Counted from the first letter of the stretch, positions 33,571 to 43,910 are shown. The stretch is DNA of 64,000 nt from Panulirus ornatus (GCF_036320965.1 NC_092269.1:34345843-34409842); one strand, 5' to 3'. Made by a program: numbers and translations. Notes: generated by a model not told the origin, from the sequence alone.

Positions 33571-33941
33571 ACCAGCCATCACCACCACGACCCCCTCTCA
33601 TACCAGCCACCCGCTAAGACTCCTCCGTCAGTCCTCACCACGACCTCTCTCCCCCCCACCCCAACCACCCATCAAACACAAGACCCTCCCACCCTCTACC
33701 TACGTCGGTAGGGGTAGGCTAAGGAAGAGAAAAGGAATGGCAGGACAGTGTAGGGCTGGGGAGCGGAGGGCGGTCAGGCTGGGGGGAGAAGGTAAGATGG
33801 AGGGAATCAGATTACACGAGGACGGTATCTGATCACATCTGCCTGGGGTCTGGACGTCCTCACAGTGTCACACTGAGGCGGTCTCTTTATTCAGTCTACC
33901 CCAACTCACACCCATTCTAGTACAGGCACACATTACCTCTG

Positions 33942-33946
<5 letters not shown>
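33568..33946. other. C-rich then purine-rich unique stretch
   Basis: No gene or named element seen. Confidence 0.4.

Positions 33947-34015
<69 letters not shown>
33947..34015. repeat. (TA)n microsatellite
   Basis: About 34 TA copies. Confidence 0.98.
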
Positions 34016-34016
<1 letters not shown>

Positions 34017-34442
34017 GAACAAAGTGCATAGGAACGCGCACCTTCATAGAACATACAAAGCTCCAACAGCCAGCCGTGTTATTTTCCTAATTGTTGATTA
34101 ATCCTATTACGCTGACATCACAAAATATAATCTACCTTTTATCAGCTCCAGGCGATCCATCTCCCTTTCAACTCATTATACATGTGAAGGTAACTGCTGA
34201 TCCGTACAGCCTGTCGTCACAGTCCTGTGTCCCAGGTTCACGCGCGAGGTGCCACAATGTGCCAACAAGTCCTGTCGCAATACCGTAGTCTACCCCAAAT
34301 CCGTTTTCTTTTTACGCTATCATCTTTCTATTTTTCATAATTATCATTCTTGATTCGCCTTAAATCCAACCCGTGCATGTATTTCTTAATTTCTTTTTTA
34401 TTTTCGCCAGCGTCATCTCGCTCTCTTAAATGCATTCAATTA

Positions 34443-34445
<3 letters not shown>

Positions 34446-34520
<75 letters not shown>
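34446..34520. repeat. Compound (TC)n-(TA)n
   Basis: (TC) 34446-34486 then (TA) 34487-34520. Confidence 0.98.
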
Positions 34521-34522
<2 letters not shown>

Positions 34523-34594
34523 TTTCTCCTCTTCACTATCTCCTTCATCATCGGGTTTTGCTCTCTTCTCCCCGCCTATCTTCCGCACGCATCC

Positions 34595-34945
34595 GTTCCT
34601 ACACAGATGTCCCATCTCATCTACGACAGGTGTTCTGCTCCTCTTACACATGTCCCCCATGCCAAGGATGCATCATGAACCCTCCTCTCAACACCTGTGC
34701 CTCCCCATCCCCCCTTCTAAAACAGGTGTGTCTTTCCCAGACTTTCTAAGAAACAGGTGTTCCCATACCCGAACACGAGGACACCCGTTCAAACGGGCGT
34801 GTCTCCAACCCTAAGACAGATGTTCTCAAACCGTCATTTTCCCAAGGCAGGTGTTCTTCTTAAAGCATACATGAACCTGTACAGGTGTCCGTCTCGTCCA
34901 GCCCAGATGTCATATCCTCGGCCACACAGGTGTGCACCTGGCGAT
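34595..34945. repeat. Decayed repeat with recurrent ACAGGTGT
   Basis: ACAGGTGT or one-base variants (ACAGATGT, GCAGGTGT, ACACATGT) recur about eleven times at 20-45 bp intervals, mostly followed by a pyrimidine-rich TTC/TCC stretch. Probably an old minisatellite. Confidence 0.6.
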
Positions 34946-35214
34946 GGTGACGTATGAATACGAAGAAGACAATGAAGACATACACAACAGAAGATAACAA
35001 CAGTGACCAGAGGATCACTGTTCATCACACAAGGAACTTACAGCTGGCCAAGAAGAAGCTGGTGTACACACAACACAGAAACGATCTTCACACCAGTGAA
35101 CGAAACGTCTCAGAATGATGACCTGTTACCTCTGAGACGTTGGCTCGCTCTCAGATTGTTTCGTCCCTATGTCACATCATGTCACTCTTAAGGTGTAAAA
35201 ATATTTTTTTGTCT

Positions 35215-35350
35215 TTTTTTTTTCTAAATCACCAATTTGTACTGTAATGGGGAGGGAATTCTACACTCCTGGTGCCCCATATCTTGAACCTTCTCTATTG
35301 TCATGCAACTTACCAAACTTCTGTATATACTGTATGCTGTCCGCATAGTG
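35215..35350 (-). mobile_element. LINE B 3' end fragment
   Basis: ACCAATTTGTACTGTAATGG, GGAGGGAATTCTACACTCCT, GGTGCCCCATATCTTGAACC and AAACTTCTGTATATACTGTA match the other 3' ends. A T-run (35207-35222) replaces the (TG)n. Confidence 0.85.
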
Positions 35351-35803
35351 TGTATATGTCTGTGTGTGCGCTACGATGAAACACAAAAACGCCTCGTAAA
35401 CAGTCCATAAAACAGGGATACCAACGCGGCTACACAAAACTCACGTGACGCCTCCAGTGTTACCAACGCTGTCTGCCAGCTTCAACGCATTACCTGGCAA
35501 GAGAAACAAGGAATTACTTTAGAATGTTAATATAACTTCCTAGTCTGGTTGTTGGTGAAGGAACGATGCAACAACCTGTCGTTACAACCTGCTGCTACAA
35601 CATACATCCTTTCAAATATGCATGTTTTCCCTCATCTGTGCACAAACAAAAAGTTCATCTTGATTATATCTTTTATGTCAAGGCATGGAAGGAGTCGGGA
35701 AAACATAATAGGCTTATGAATTCAACACTTAATCAATATCTATCTATCTAATTATGTATGCACGTATGCATGTCTGTATATATCTATATTTCACACACAG
35801 ACA

Positions 35804-35807
<4 letters not shown>
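35351..35807. other. Unique stretch, no gene recognised
   Basis: AT-rich with a TATC/TCTA-type short repeat near 35738-35785. No gene. Confidence 0.35.

Positions 35808-35840
<33 letters not shown>
35808..35840. repeat. (TG)n microsatellite
   Basis: About 16 TG copies preceded by an imperfect inverted ACACACAGACACACG. Confidence 0.98.
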
Positions 35841-35843
<3 letters not shown>

Positions 35844-36029
35844 CGGGGTGATGAGCCAGACTGTTCCTGGCGGCAGAAGGCAATATCTACCATATTCCTG
35901 GAAGTAATTAACCCCACCGGGGGAGGGGAGGGGGGGTGAGAGACAGGAGGAGGCAGCAGGACATCTTCACCAGCAGGCAAACCATCTTAAGAAGTCAGCA
36001 TGCTATCATCAGAGTCAGCATACTACCTT

Positions 36030-36245
36030 CAGCATTAACATGACCACCTTTAAAAACAGCATTAACATGACCACCTTTAAAAACAGCATTAACAAGACCA
36101 CCTTTAAAACAGCATTAACAAGACCACCTTTAAAACAGCATTAACAAGACCACCTTTAAAACAGCATTAACAAGACCACCTTTAAAACAGCATTAACAAG
36201 ACCACCTTTAAAACAGCATTAACAAGACCACCTTTAAAACATTCA
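36030..36245. repeat. Minisatellite, 26-27 bp unit, ~8 copies
   Basis: Unit CAGCATTAACAAGACCACCT TTAAAA. The first two copies have ATGACC and an extra A (27 bp); the rest are 26 bp and nearly identical. Confidence 0.95.
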
Positions 36246-36363
36246 GCAGAGAAGCTTCAAAAGTCAGCATACTACTTTCACTGGTCAGCATACTTGCTTA
36301 ATTTAAGGGTACGAGTATTACCTTGAACGGTTCTGAAATCCTCTTACACGTGTGTGATCTGGA

Positions 36364-36366
<3 letters not shown>

Positions 36367-36447
<81 letters not shown>
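36367..36447. repeat. (TA)n microsatellite
   Basis: About 40 TA copies. Confidence 0.98.
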
Positions 36448-36451
<4 letters not shown>

Positions 36452-36885
36452 ACCACAGTCAAAGGTCGGTAAGAAAGAAACATGGGAGAACCTAAAGGTA
36501 TGAACGGACCTTAAACATGACACCCTAAAAAAAATAAGAAACACTTTCGAATGAAAAGCAAAATACCTAAAATCGGAAAAGAGAAAATGACAATAATCGA
36601 AATTCGGTGAAATTCTTAAAATAAGAACGTCCATAATTCATGCAGAAGCTTACGATTTAAGACCATAATTTTCGGAAGAACCCGGAATCAAAGAGGGGGA
36701 AAAAAGATACAATGAGTGGCATCTTAAAATCAAATAACTTTGAATTTGAAAAAAAGAAAGATCTTCAAGTTAGACAGACATCAAGGCTCGGCAACCACTG
36801 ACACAACGGGACGAAATCTTAGCCTAAAAACTGACAAGCATTTTGAAATCATTACACACACACATAACTGGCATGACATCCCCTG
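36448..36885. other. AT-rich unique stretch
   Basis: Purine-rich, A-rich sequence with no frame of note. Confidence 0.4.
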
Positions 36886-37195
36886 CCATCACTCGGAGTG
36901 ACAGCAGCCCCTGCCAACACCTGGAGTGACAACACCCTCCCTGCCAACACCTGGAGTGACAGCACCCTCCCTGCCAACACCTGGAATGACAGCACCCCCC
37001 TGCCAACACCTGGAGTGACAGCATCCCCCCTGCCAACACCTGGAGTGACCATATCCCCCTGCCAACACCTGGAATGACACCACCCTCCCTACCAACACCT
37101 GGAGTGACAACACCCTCCCTGCCAACACCTGGAGTGACAGCACCCCCCCTGCCAACACCTGGAGTGACAGCACCCCCCCCTGCCAACACTCGACC
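36885..37195. repeat. Minisatellite, 30-bp unit, ~10 copies
   Basis: Unit CTGGAGTGACAACACCCTCC CTGCCAACAC; starts at 36921 and 36951. Copies vary by the length of C-runs (29-32 bp). Confidence 0.94.
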
Positions 37196-37310
37196 TCCCA
37201 ACAAAGGCAGAGTTTCATAACTCCCACAGGTCTGTGTCTGGCGGTCATTTGCATAAACTAAAAATCGCGGTTGCGTCCAGTCACCTGAGCACACTGTGGG
37301 CGTGCGGGCG

Positions 37311-37330
37311 TGTGTGTGTGTGTGTGTGTG
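37311..37330. repeat. Short (TG)n
   Basis: About 10 TG copies. Confidence 0.95.
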
Positions 37331-37464
37331 AGGGAGGCGCGCCGCCCACCACACACACCGGAATATGACTGGCTCGCCGCGCCATCCTCCACCTGACAGC
37401 TGGAAAAATTCAATACCACTTTGAGGGGCCACCCGAGAACATGTACACACAGCGGGCGCTGGAG

Positions 37465-37582
37465 TGGGTGGTGGTGGTGGTGCTGCTGCTGGAGGAGGAG
37501 GAGGAGGAGGAGGAGAAGGGGAGGCGAGGAGGAGGAGGAGGAGGAGGAGGAGGAGGAGGAGGAGGAGGAGGAGGAGGAGGAG
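37465..37582. repeat. (GGA)n trinucleotide array
   Basis: GGT and GCT triplets, then GGA with a short interruption at about 37514-37530 (GAAGGGGAGGCGA). A purine/pyrimidine mirror tract. Translations are pure Glu, Gly, Arg or Ser runs. Confidence 0.97.
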
Positions 37583-37689
37583 GCGACGAAGCCTTCACCC
37601 GTCATCCCCGGCCACCTCCCTCGAGGTAGCACATCTGACGGAGGGGACGAAGGAGGGTTATACAAGGATCCAGGGGTGATGTTTGGGAG

Positions 37690-38005
37690 ATGGGGTGGGG
37701 GGCACCCACTCCATCACGACTCCAGTACATAATCAAATCCTACTGAGTGTAATGATGACGCTGGGGGGGGGGGGAGGGATTGATGGATCCACGAGGAGGT
37801 AAAGGGAAAAGGGGAGGGGGGGGGTGTGTTTGTGATGTAGGCACCACTCCATCATGAAGGAGGGGAGGAGGAGGAGGGGGGTAGGAAGAAGGATTTGGAA
37901 TGATGTAGGAGGGAGTCCTGATGGAGGAACCACTCCATCATGAGGGAGAGGATTAAGGATACGGGACGATGTAGGGAGGTTGTGAGGGAAGCCCTGCTCC
38001 ATCAC
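37690..38005. repeat. G-rich degenerate repeat with CACTCCATCATGA
   Basis: CACTCCATCA.GA recurs at 37709, 37846 and 37931, followed by G-rich GGGGAGGAGGAGG-type tracts and a GAT.TAGG word. Confidence 0.6.
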
Positions 38006-38117
38006 CACAAACACACACAACCCCACCACACATAACACACAGATCCTTTCAAATATGTCATTTTACCACATACCCATCCGTAAGACTGTCACTTATGACC
38101 TTATAACACGCAGCCCC

Positions 38118-38120
<3 letters not shown>

Positions 38121-38178
<58 letters not shown>
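38121..38178. repeat. (TG)n microsatellite
   Basis: About 29 TG copies. Confidence 0.98.
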
Positions 38179-38181
<3 letters not shown>

Positions 38182-38288
38182 CAACTCATGACACCATCCA
38201 AAGGGTCATCGAGAACAACAAAAATGAAAGTGCAGAAAAGAGACAAACAAGGCCCCTCACCTGGACTTCCTCCTAACAATACGTGAAG

Positions 38289-38448
38289 GGGCTACTGTGC
38301 ACCACCCCCGCCACTGTCACCCCCCCGGCCACTATAGGGGATCCCTCGTCCCGCGTGCAGCAGTTCGTCACCACAACCACATCGGGCTCGCACCACCCCT
38401 CTACGCGAACAGCGCCATAAGAACCATCACCATTTCAACTCACAGTAT

Positions 38449-38449
<1 letters not shown>
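38289..38449 (+). mobile_element. LINE C C-terminal fragment
   Basis: The plus frame contains HHPRHCHPP and, later, AVRHHNHIGLAPPLYANSAI, aligning with HHPRHRHLLPP and LQFDTITATRP at 43560. The nucleotide match is clear at CACCACCCCCGCCACTGTCA and GCAGTTCGTCACCACAACCA. The fragment ends directly in (TG)n at 38450. Confidence 0.6.

Positions 38450-38481
<32 letters not shown>
38450..38481. repeat. (TG)n after LINE C
   Basis: About 16 TG copies. Confidence 0.98.
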
Positions 38482-38484
<3 letters not shown>

Positions 38485-38544
38485 CATTGTCTGTTTAAGA
38501 ACTACCTTTTAATAGTTTCGTGTTTTATCTCTGTGGTATCCACT

Positions 38545-38558
38545 GACTACTACTACTG

Positions 38559-38594
<36 letters not shown>

Positions 38595-38650
38595 TTACTA
38601 CTACTACTACCACCGCTACTAATAATAATAACAATGATAATAAACAAATA
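38545..38650. repeat. (ACT)n/(AAT)n triplet tract
   Basis: ACT triplets to about 38620, then AAT-rich sequence. Confidence 0.95.
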
Positions 38651-38779
38651 ATAAAATTATTATTACAACTGGAGAACAATGCATTCGACACCTTTGGTAA
38701 AACCTGGCTCAACCGACCCGTAGACTACCGCCTCTCTGGGTGCGTCGCCCGGCCGGGTGGTGTGGGGTGGCTGGGGAGA

Positions 38780-38864
38780 GGAGAGAGAGAGAGAGAGAGG
38801 GAGGAGAATGAGGGAGGAGGCTACATCCCGCTCAAGATGTTGAGGGAGAGTCATGAGGCATGGC

Positions 38865-38944
<80 letters not shown>
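38780..38944. repeat. (GA)n microsatellites
   Basis: A short GA tract at 38780-38800 and a long pure one at 38869-38944. Confidence 0.97.
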
Positions 38945-38949
<5 letters not shown>

Positions 38950-39156
38950 GCCGGGGGCCACTCCAGTTTTCGGGAGGCGCGTCAGTTTTTCCGGCCTGGG
39001 GCAGCCTCCTTTGTTAGCACTACAAGGCTGGGGAAGGTAATCACCGGGTTACTTTCCATGCTATTATGCCGACCATAGCCAGTCCATCCGCCAGCAGCCC
39101 TCCAGCCTCCACCTGTCCGTCTGATTACAATCTGTGATTACTACTGGTGATTACTG

Positions 39157-39179
39157 TGTGTGTGTGTGTGTGTGTGTGT

Positions 39180-39262
<83 letters not shown>
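39157..39262. repeat. Compound (TG)n-TTACG-(GA)n
   Basis: (TG) 39157-39179, then TTACG, then (GA) 39184-39262. In minus orientation this reads (TC)n-CGTAA-(CA)n, the same order as the unexpanded SINE B tail at 41503-41526 (CTCTCTCTGTAACACACA). Confidence 0.97.
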
Positions 39263-39266
<4 letters not shown>

Positions 39267-39325
39267 ACACTTGTGCTGCCCTGTCTCTCAATTTTGTACG
39301 TATGTACCGTGTATCAGTACACAAA
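39263..39325 (-). mobile_element. SINE B tail fragment
   Basis: The reverse complement of TTTTACACTTGTGCTGCCCT and GTCTCTCAATTTTGTACGTA matches the tail at 58486-58540 (GGTACGTATGTATAGGGTTA, AGAAACGGGGCAATACGACT). It continues directly into the expanded (GA)n and (TG)n. Confidence 0.75.
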
Positions 39326-39340
39326 CACCCCCCCCATACA

Positions 39341-39366
39341 TACACACACACACACACACACACACA
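39341..39366. repeat. (AC)n microsatellite
   Basis: About 13 AC copies. Confidence 0.97.
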
Positions 39367-40378
39367 GAACATGGCAGATCCAGTGTTTATCACGAGCGAG
39401 GATCAGGGTAGCCAAATGTTTCAGGCAGATGCAAATCAAAAGGTGGGCCCCAGTCACAAGCTGCGACTAGCAGCAAGTCCCACTGCAAACTATCAACAAC
39501 CACCCAAACTCCTGCAAGACTCATTGCAGTGTATTTGCAGTGGGGAGAAAGCAAGTGGAAGATGTGTCACGCGCTCTTGGAACAAGCAAATGAAACGCAG
39601 TAGCGAATAATATTCATATATTTGTTAAAGAAATTACATAGTATCTGAGCAATATTACGTTGTTGAAGATAAACACGTCCAAAAATAACATAATTCTTTC
39701 CATAAACAATTATATCGCAGCAATCATTATCATCATCATTACTATTATTATCATTATTACGAAGGAGAGGCACGAAACAGTTACGTCAACAGTATTGTGT
39801 GAGAGACGACAGTGCTGCGTCGCGTCGTATGTGTACATTTACCGGCTACGGCATACACACTACGTCCCACAAAACCGAGAATCAATTGAGGAGCACAAGC
39901 TTATATACATGTAACCCTACGGGCCCTTCGCAGCGTTTTCTCCCATCCGATACGCAATGAATTACGACACCTTTCCACCTCGATGTGCTTCACATCCAAT
40001 CCTGTGGCTAAATGCATGGACGTCCTCCCATCCGAACTACCTCATGATCACCCACACTAAGCTGGAGCACGCGATATATGCACCCTAACCTCACAGTTCA
40101 GCCTCCTGGACTCACGGATCCCAAATCCCAGTAACCACTTGACAGAAGACATTCACACCGAAATGATCCGACATACACTAAAGAACAAGTCATTCCAACA
40201 CGATTCAACAGACATACACCATTCCGAGACTGCACTATCTAGACACACACGAGTCACATTTGCACGCCTGTGCCCTGGACGCCACCCACCTCCTCAACAC
40301 TACAAACATTCTTTTTAGTATATAACAGAACTCCTCATGCAACATTCATAATGAAGTCACTGCTCACCTAACCTGCTC
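39367..40378. other. Unique stretch, no gene recognised
   Basis: A TATTAT/ATCATC tract lies at 39720-39760. Otherwise mixed sequence with no supported frame. Confidence 0.35.
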
Positions 40379-40413
40379 ACACACACACACACACACACAC
40401 AAAAAAAAAAAAC
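40379..40413. repeat. (CA)n plus A-run
   Basis: About 12 CA copies followed by about 12 A. Confidence 0.97.
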
Positions 40414-40479
40414 ATACACCACAACACTTCATGACCTGTGGTCGTAGTCGATGGACGTGGCTGACTTTCTAAGCGCTGC

Positions 40480-40536
40480 AGGAGCCCCATTATGCTATCG
40501 ATAATACAAACACGGGACCTTGTTTATGGGGCTCCT
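40480..40536. repeat. 11-bp perfect inverted repeat
   Basis: AGGAGCCCCAT at 40480-40490 and ATGGGGCTCCT at 40526-40536, separated by 35 bp. The right arm overlaps the stop codon of the minus frame at 40535. Confidence 0.85.
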
Positions 40537-40689
40537 ACGGCTTCGGGGCTGCGCTCCAATCAGAGGCCGGGAAAATTGGGGACCCCTTTAGCGCGAGAAG
40601 TTCTTCAATGAAACTGCACTCCTTCACGTCCACAGATTTGCCACTCTCGGTGTAAAATCGAGCAGGTGGAGTCGTGTAACACCTACGAG

Positions 40690-40693
<4 letters not shown>
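40535..40693 (-). CDS. Coding-like C-terminal fragment, unidentified
   Basis: On the minus strand, immediately after a (TA)n array, about 50 codons run RRCYTTPPARFYTESGKSV, DVKECSFIEELLALKGSPIF, PASDWSAAPKP and stop at TAG. The composition is protein-like, without low complexity, and ends at a defined stop that overlaps one arm of an inverted repeat. The 5' side is lost in (TA)n. I do not recognise the family; a transposon protein or a truncated gene are both possible. Any start codon upstream would lie in the microsatellite and is not credible. Confidence 0.3.

Positions 40694-40696
<3 letters not shown>

Positions 40697-40766
<70 letters not shown>
40697..40766. repeat. (TA)n microsatellite
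   Basis: About 35 TA copies. Confidence 0.98.
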
Positions 40767-40772
<6 letters not shown>

Positions 40773-40824
40773 AATAAGTTGTGGGGAAACATGGATAAAG
40801 TCAATCCCGCTTAAGTGCCTGTGG

Positions 40825-41000
40825 ATAAGGAAAGTGACTTGTGTACAGCGTGTAAGATGATGCTGAGCGAGGAAAGTGACTTGTGCACAGCGTGTGAGAT
40901 GATGCTAAGTGAGGAAAGTGACCTGTGTACAGCGTGTGTGAGTTTATGCAGAGTGAGGAAAGTGACACGTGTATAGTGTGTGTGAGTTGATGACGAGTGA
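40825..41000. repeat. Short minisatellite, ~42-bp unit, 4 copies
   Basis: GAGGAAAGTGACTTGTG.ACA then GCGTGTGAGATGATGCTGAG recurs four times with increasing divergence. Confidence 0.85.
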
Positions 41001-41249
41001 AGGTGTCGGGTGGTCCACAGCGTGGATGGTGGTCAGGGTTATATAATCCTGTGCCCTACTGAACAGATCTATCACGTGCCACTGGTCGGTCACATACCCT
41101 ACAGGAGTAGGAGCACATCCTTCGGGAGCTGCATGATCTTGCCATTTAAAAAGAAATGTACAACTTAATGGAGACGCCCGTGGCTTCCATGTTCCTTATA
41201 AAAAATCATATAAGATGATAGAAATAAGAATATGCAGAACACATCCACA

Positions 41250-41530
41250 AACACGGGTCTCCGTGGTGTAGTGGGTAATGAGTCACCACGGGCCAGCCCG
41301 GGGTCGGATTGGCATGGGTTCGAACTCTGGGCGTGGCAGTCAGTCTACACCCAACCCAGGTGTTCATGCTCCCCTCAGGGCTATTCGATCGTTGGGCATC
41401 CAGCACAGGCTAGTGTGTGTGTGTGTGTGTGTGTATACAAACACAGCAGCAGAAACACTGTTTATATACACAAGGTTAAGAGACGGGGCAACACGAGTGT
41501 AAAGGTCTCTCTCTGTAACACACAAACAGG
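41250..41530 (+). mobile_element. SINE B, near full-length
   Basis: A tRNA-derived head with A box TGGTGTAGTGGG (41264-41275) and B box GGTTCGAACTC (41317-41327). The body contains CCAACCCAGGTGTTCATGCT and CAGCACAGGCTAG, then a (TG)n at 41414, then a tail with GGTTAAGAGACGGGGCAACA, CGAGTGTAAAGG, CTCTCTCTGTAACACACA. The tail matches the LINE B 3' end in minus orientation (plus-strand GCCCCGTCTCTTGAAC at 4985 and similar). Copies at 58330 and 23802 share head and body. Transcription by Pol III from the internal boxes is expected for such elements. Confidence 0.85.
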
Positions 41531-42300
41531 GGGGAAGGGACCGGGGGTTGGGTGGGGGGTGAATAGAGCCCCATGGACAGGGTGGAGGGAGGGTAACATG
41601 CCAGTCTGACGAGACCACAATGCTTGCTGGAGACGGACCACAGACTGGACTGGATGTGGCAGTAGGCGAGGACGGCCCTGGGGATGACTGTAGGAGAGGC
41701 AGTGAGGACGGTCTGAGGATGGCAGAAGGCGAGGCAATGAGGACGGCCAGGGGGATGGCAGCAGGCGAGGCAGTAAGGACGGCCAGGGGATGGCAACTGG
41801 AGAAGCAGTGAGGATGACAGGCGAGGAGGCAGGCGGGTAGCAGATGTGAGGGTGTGGAGGGAGCCGTGGCGGGGGAGGCCTTCCGTGGAGGTGGGCAAGG
41901 GTCGGCAGGGCAGGGGAAGGCACAAGCAAGGCCGCCCCACAAAGCTGGCTGACTGGGGGAGCCTTGGTTGGCGCTGCTCCATAACTGGGCCGGGGCAGAG
42001 GACCCAGCAGCAGGAGAGGCCGCCTCCCACACGCCTGACCGGGCCGGGCCGGGCCTGGGCACAATATGGTCCCTGGTGGCTGGAGCCTCAACACCCCTGA
42101 CACATTCCTCCCCAGATCCGGAGCAGCAGGGGGTTGCCTGCCCCACCTCCCCCCAGGGCTGGCCAGTGGGCGAGCCCTCCAGCGTGCAGGTGTGAGGAGA
42201 GTGGGTGTGGTGGTGGTGTCAGAAAAGGTCTCCGTGGGGTAGCGTGACAACACACTGCTGCTACCCACTCGCTCCACACCTTATGCGAGGCCGTGTTAGC
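41531..42300. repeat. GC-rich block with degenerate repeat
   Basis: 41640-41815 carries about five imperfect copies of GAGGACGGCCAGGGGATGGC and AGCAGGCGAGGCAGTA. A minus frame of 271 codons spans 41462-42277, but it runs into the SINE B tail and reads mostly Pro/Leu/Ser, so I do not call it a gene. GGTCTCCGTGGGGTAGCGTG at about 42226 resembles another SINE B head start. Confidence 0.55.
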
Positions 42301-42540
42301 ACGCCCAAGTAAATAACATCTTGTGTTACGGCGTGTGGGTGCGGCCAAGATGGAGGTACAATATTGACTTGATAGTGTCGTACCCTGGGTGGGTGGAAGC
42401 CCTGGTGGCCGCCGCGTTAATCATTATATAAACAAAGGCGCTGACCAACTCGGGTAAAAAGTCGATATCAGGAGCCGGGGAGGCCGGGTCTCCTCCTGCT
42501 GCTTACCTGGCCATGAGAAACAAAGGGGCTAGCTGCACAC
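42301..42540. other. Unique stretch, no gene recognised
   Basis: Mixed, mildly GC-rich; no feature supported. Confidence 0.35.
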
Positions 42541-42580
42541 ACCACCAGCCTGGCCTGGCCTGGCCTGGCCTGGCTTGGCC
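42541..42580. repeat. (CCTGG)n pentanucleotide
   Basis: CCTGG repeated about six times. Confidence 0.9.
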
Positions 42581-43200
42581 TTCTCCTCTTCCCATACCTG
42601 GCCTGCCTCCCTTACCCTACTGCTTCACCACCATCACCACACCTACACCAACATCACTCTCTCTCTCCTGCACCATCACAACTGCTATACAACTCCAACT
42701 CCCTTCACCACCAACGCCATTCCCTCTTTCACTGTTACCACTCCACCTCTACCACTCCCTCCTCTTCCACCACTGCCACTACTATCACGACCACCACCAT
42801 CACCACTAGATCCTCCACCATGACCGGGCTCTCTCCACCATCACGATCATAAGGTTCTCCACCAACAACACTAAAGTCCTCTACCACGTAGTCCCTCAAC
42901 ACCACCACCAATATCTCCTCCATCATTAGGTCCACCATCATCACCAACGATCTCTCTCTCCCTCACACAGCCAAGGTCCTCCATTCACCACATCCTCCTC
43001 CATTCACCACTGGGACCTACTCCTCCATCCTGCAACACAAGGTCAACCTCCGCCTCCTACATCCACCAGGTCCCGGGCCCTACACCAGGGGTCCTTGCTC
43101 TGTACCATTATATCCTTCAGAAACAGGTGCTGCTGCATCATTAGGTCCTGCCGTACCGGGAGTCCTTCACTACCAGATCCTGCTTCACACTAGGTCATTA
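42581..43200. other. CCA/TCC-rich low-complexity stretch
   Basis: Pyrimidine-rich with ACCACC and CTCCACCA words, including a loose AGGTCC.CCA motif every 30-50 bp from 42850 to 43190. No gene. Confidence 0.5.
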
Positions 43201-43547
43201 TTCAGTTGGTCCTGCTGAACCAGAGGGGCCGCGCACAGACCTGGGGAGGGTGGGCAGACAGTAGGGGGTGTGTGGGGCGGGATAGAGCAGTGCAGAAGGT
43301 ACAGCAGTGGACGGACAGCAGGAGGACTGTGACGCTGGAAAGAGGGCAGAGGGGACAAAGACAGGCCAGACGCCGATGGGGCGATGGTGGGACGCGGGAA
43401 AAGGGCGTGGCACAGCAAGAGGGCTGGACACAGCAGAGGGATGGGACACAGCTGTGGGGTGGGGGGGAGGCGGGGGCAAGGATCACCACAGGGACCAGAC
43501 TTGACACGTGGGATCAAGAAAATGTAAAGGAACAGGACTTGGATGAT

Positions 43548-43735
43548 CCCATCCGACTGCACCATCCCCGCCACCGTCACCTCCTGCCACCGGAGACCCC
43601 CTCCCCCACTCCCCTGGTCCCAGGGTTGCAGTTCGACACCATAACCGCAACGAGGCCCATGCACCCTCGTCCAGACCATGACGAGAACAGACTCACCTCA
43701 ACCACAGTGAACACCAGTAATAAACAGACTGCTAC
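43548..43735 (+). mobile_element. LINE C C-terminal fragment
   Basis: The plus frame contains HHPRHRHLLPPETP, then GLQFDTITATRPMHPRPDHD and TSNKQT, collinear with the copies at 38289 and about 15400. This is the extreme C-terminus only, with no catalytic part. Confidence 0.55.
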
Positions 43736-43854
43736 CCTAGTGTCTGTGTATACACCGTCTGTTCACCACCCCTCAGCCTAGTACTGATCTTTCTGTCTTC
43801 ACTGCATTTATCGTCTCAGCTTTTTCTACTTTTGGTCTCAAACATTAAAATTTC

Positions 43855-43910
43855 AATATAATGATAATAGTAATAATAAATAATAACAATAATATTTATC
43901 ATCATCATTA
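43855..43910. repeat. AAT/ATC-rich triplet tract
   Basis: ATAATAATAA- and ATCATCATT-type sequence. Confidence 0.9.

Noticed and set aside
37258..37665. Poly-Ser, poly-Pro and poly-Glu frames
   Set aside because: Direct translations of the (GGA)n trinucleotide array.
41258..41340. tRNA genes at 41258, 58330, 23895 (-) and 14812
   Set aside because: A and B boxes are present, but the cloverleafs are poor and at least three are joined to the same SINE body. They are tRNA-derived SINE heads.
41462..42277. Minus frame of 271 codons in GC-rich DNA
   Set aside because: Its C-terminal part is the reverse of the SINE B tail and the rest is Pro/Leu/Ser low complexity from a degenerate repeat.
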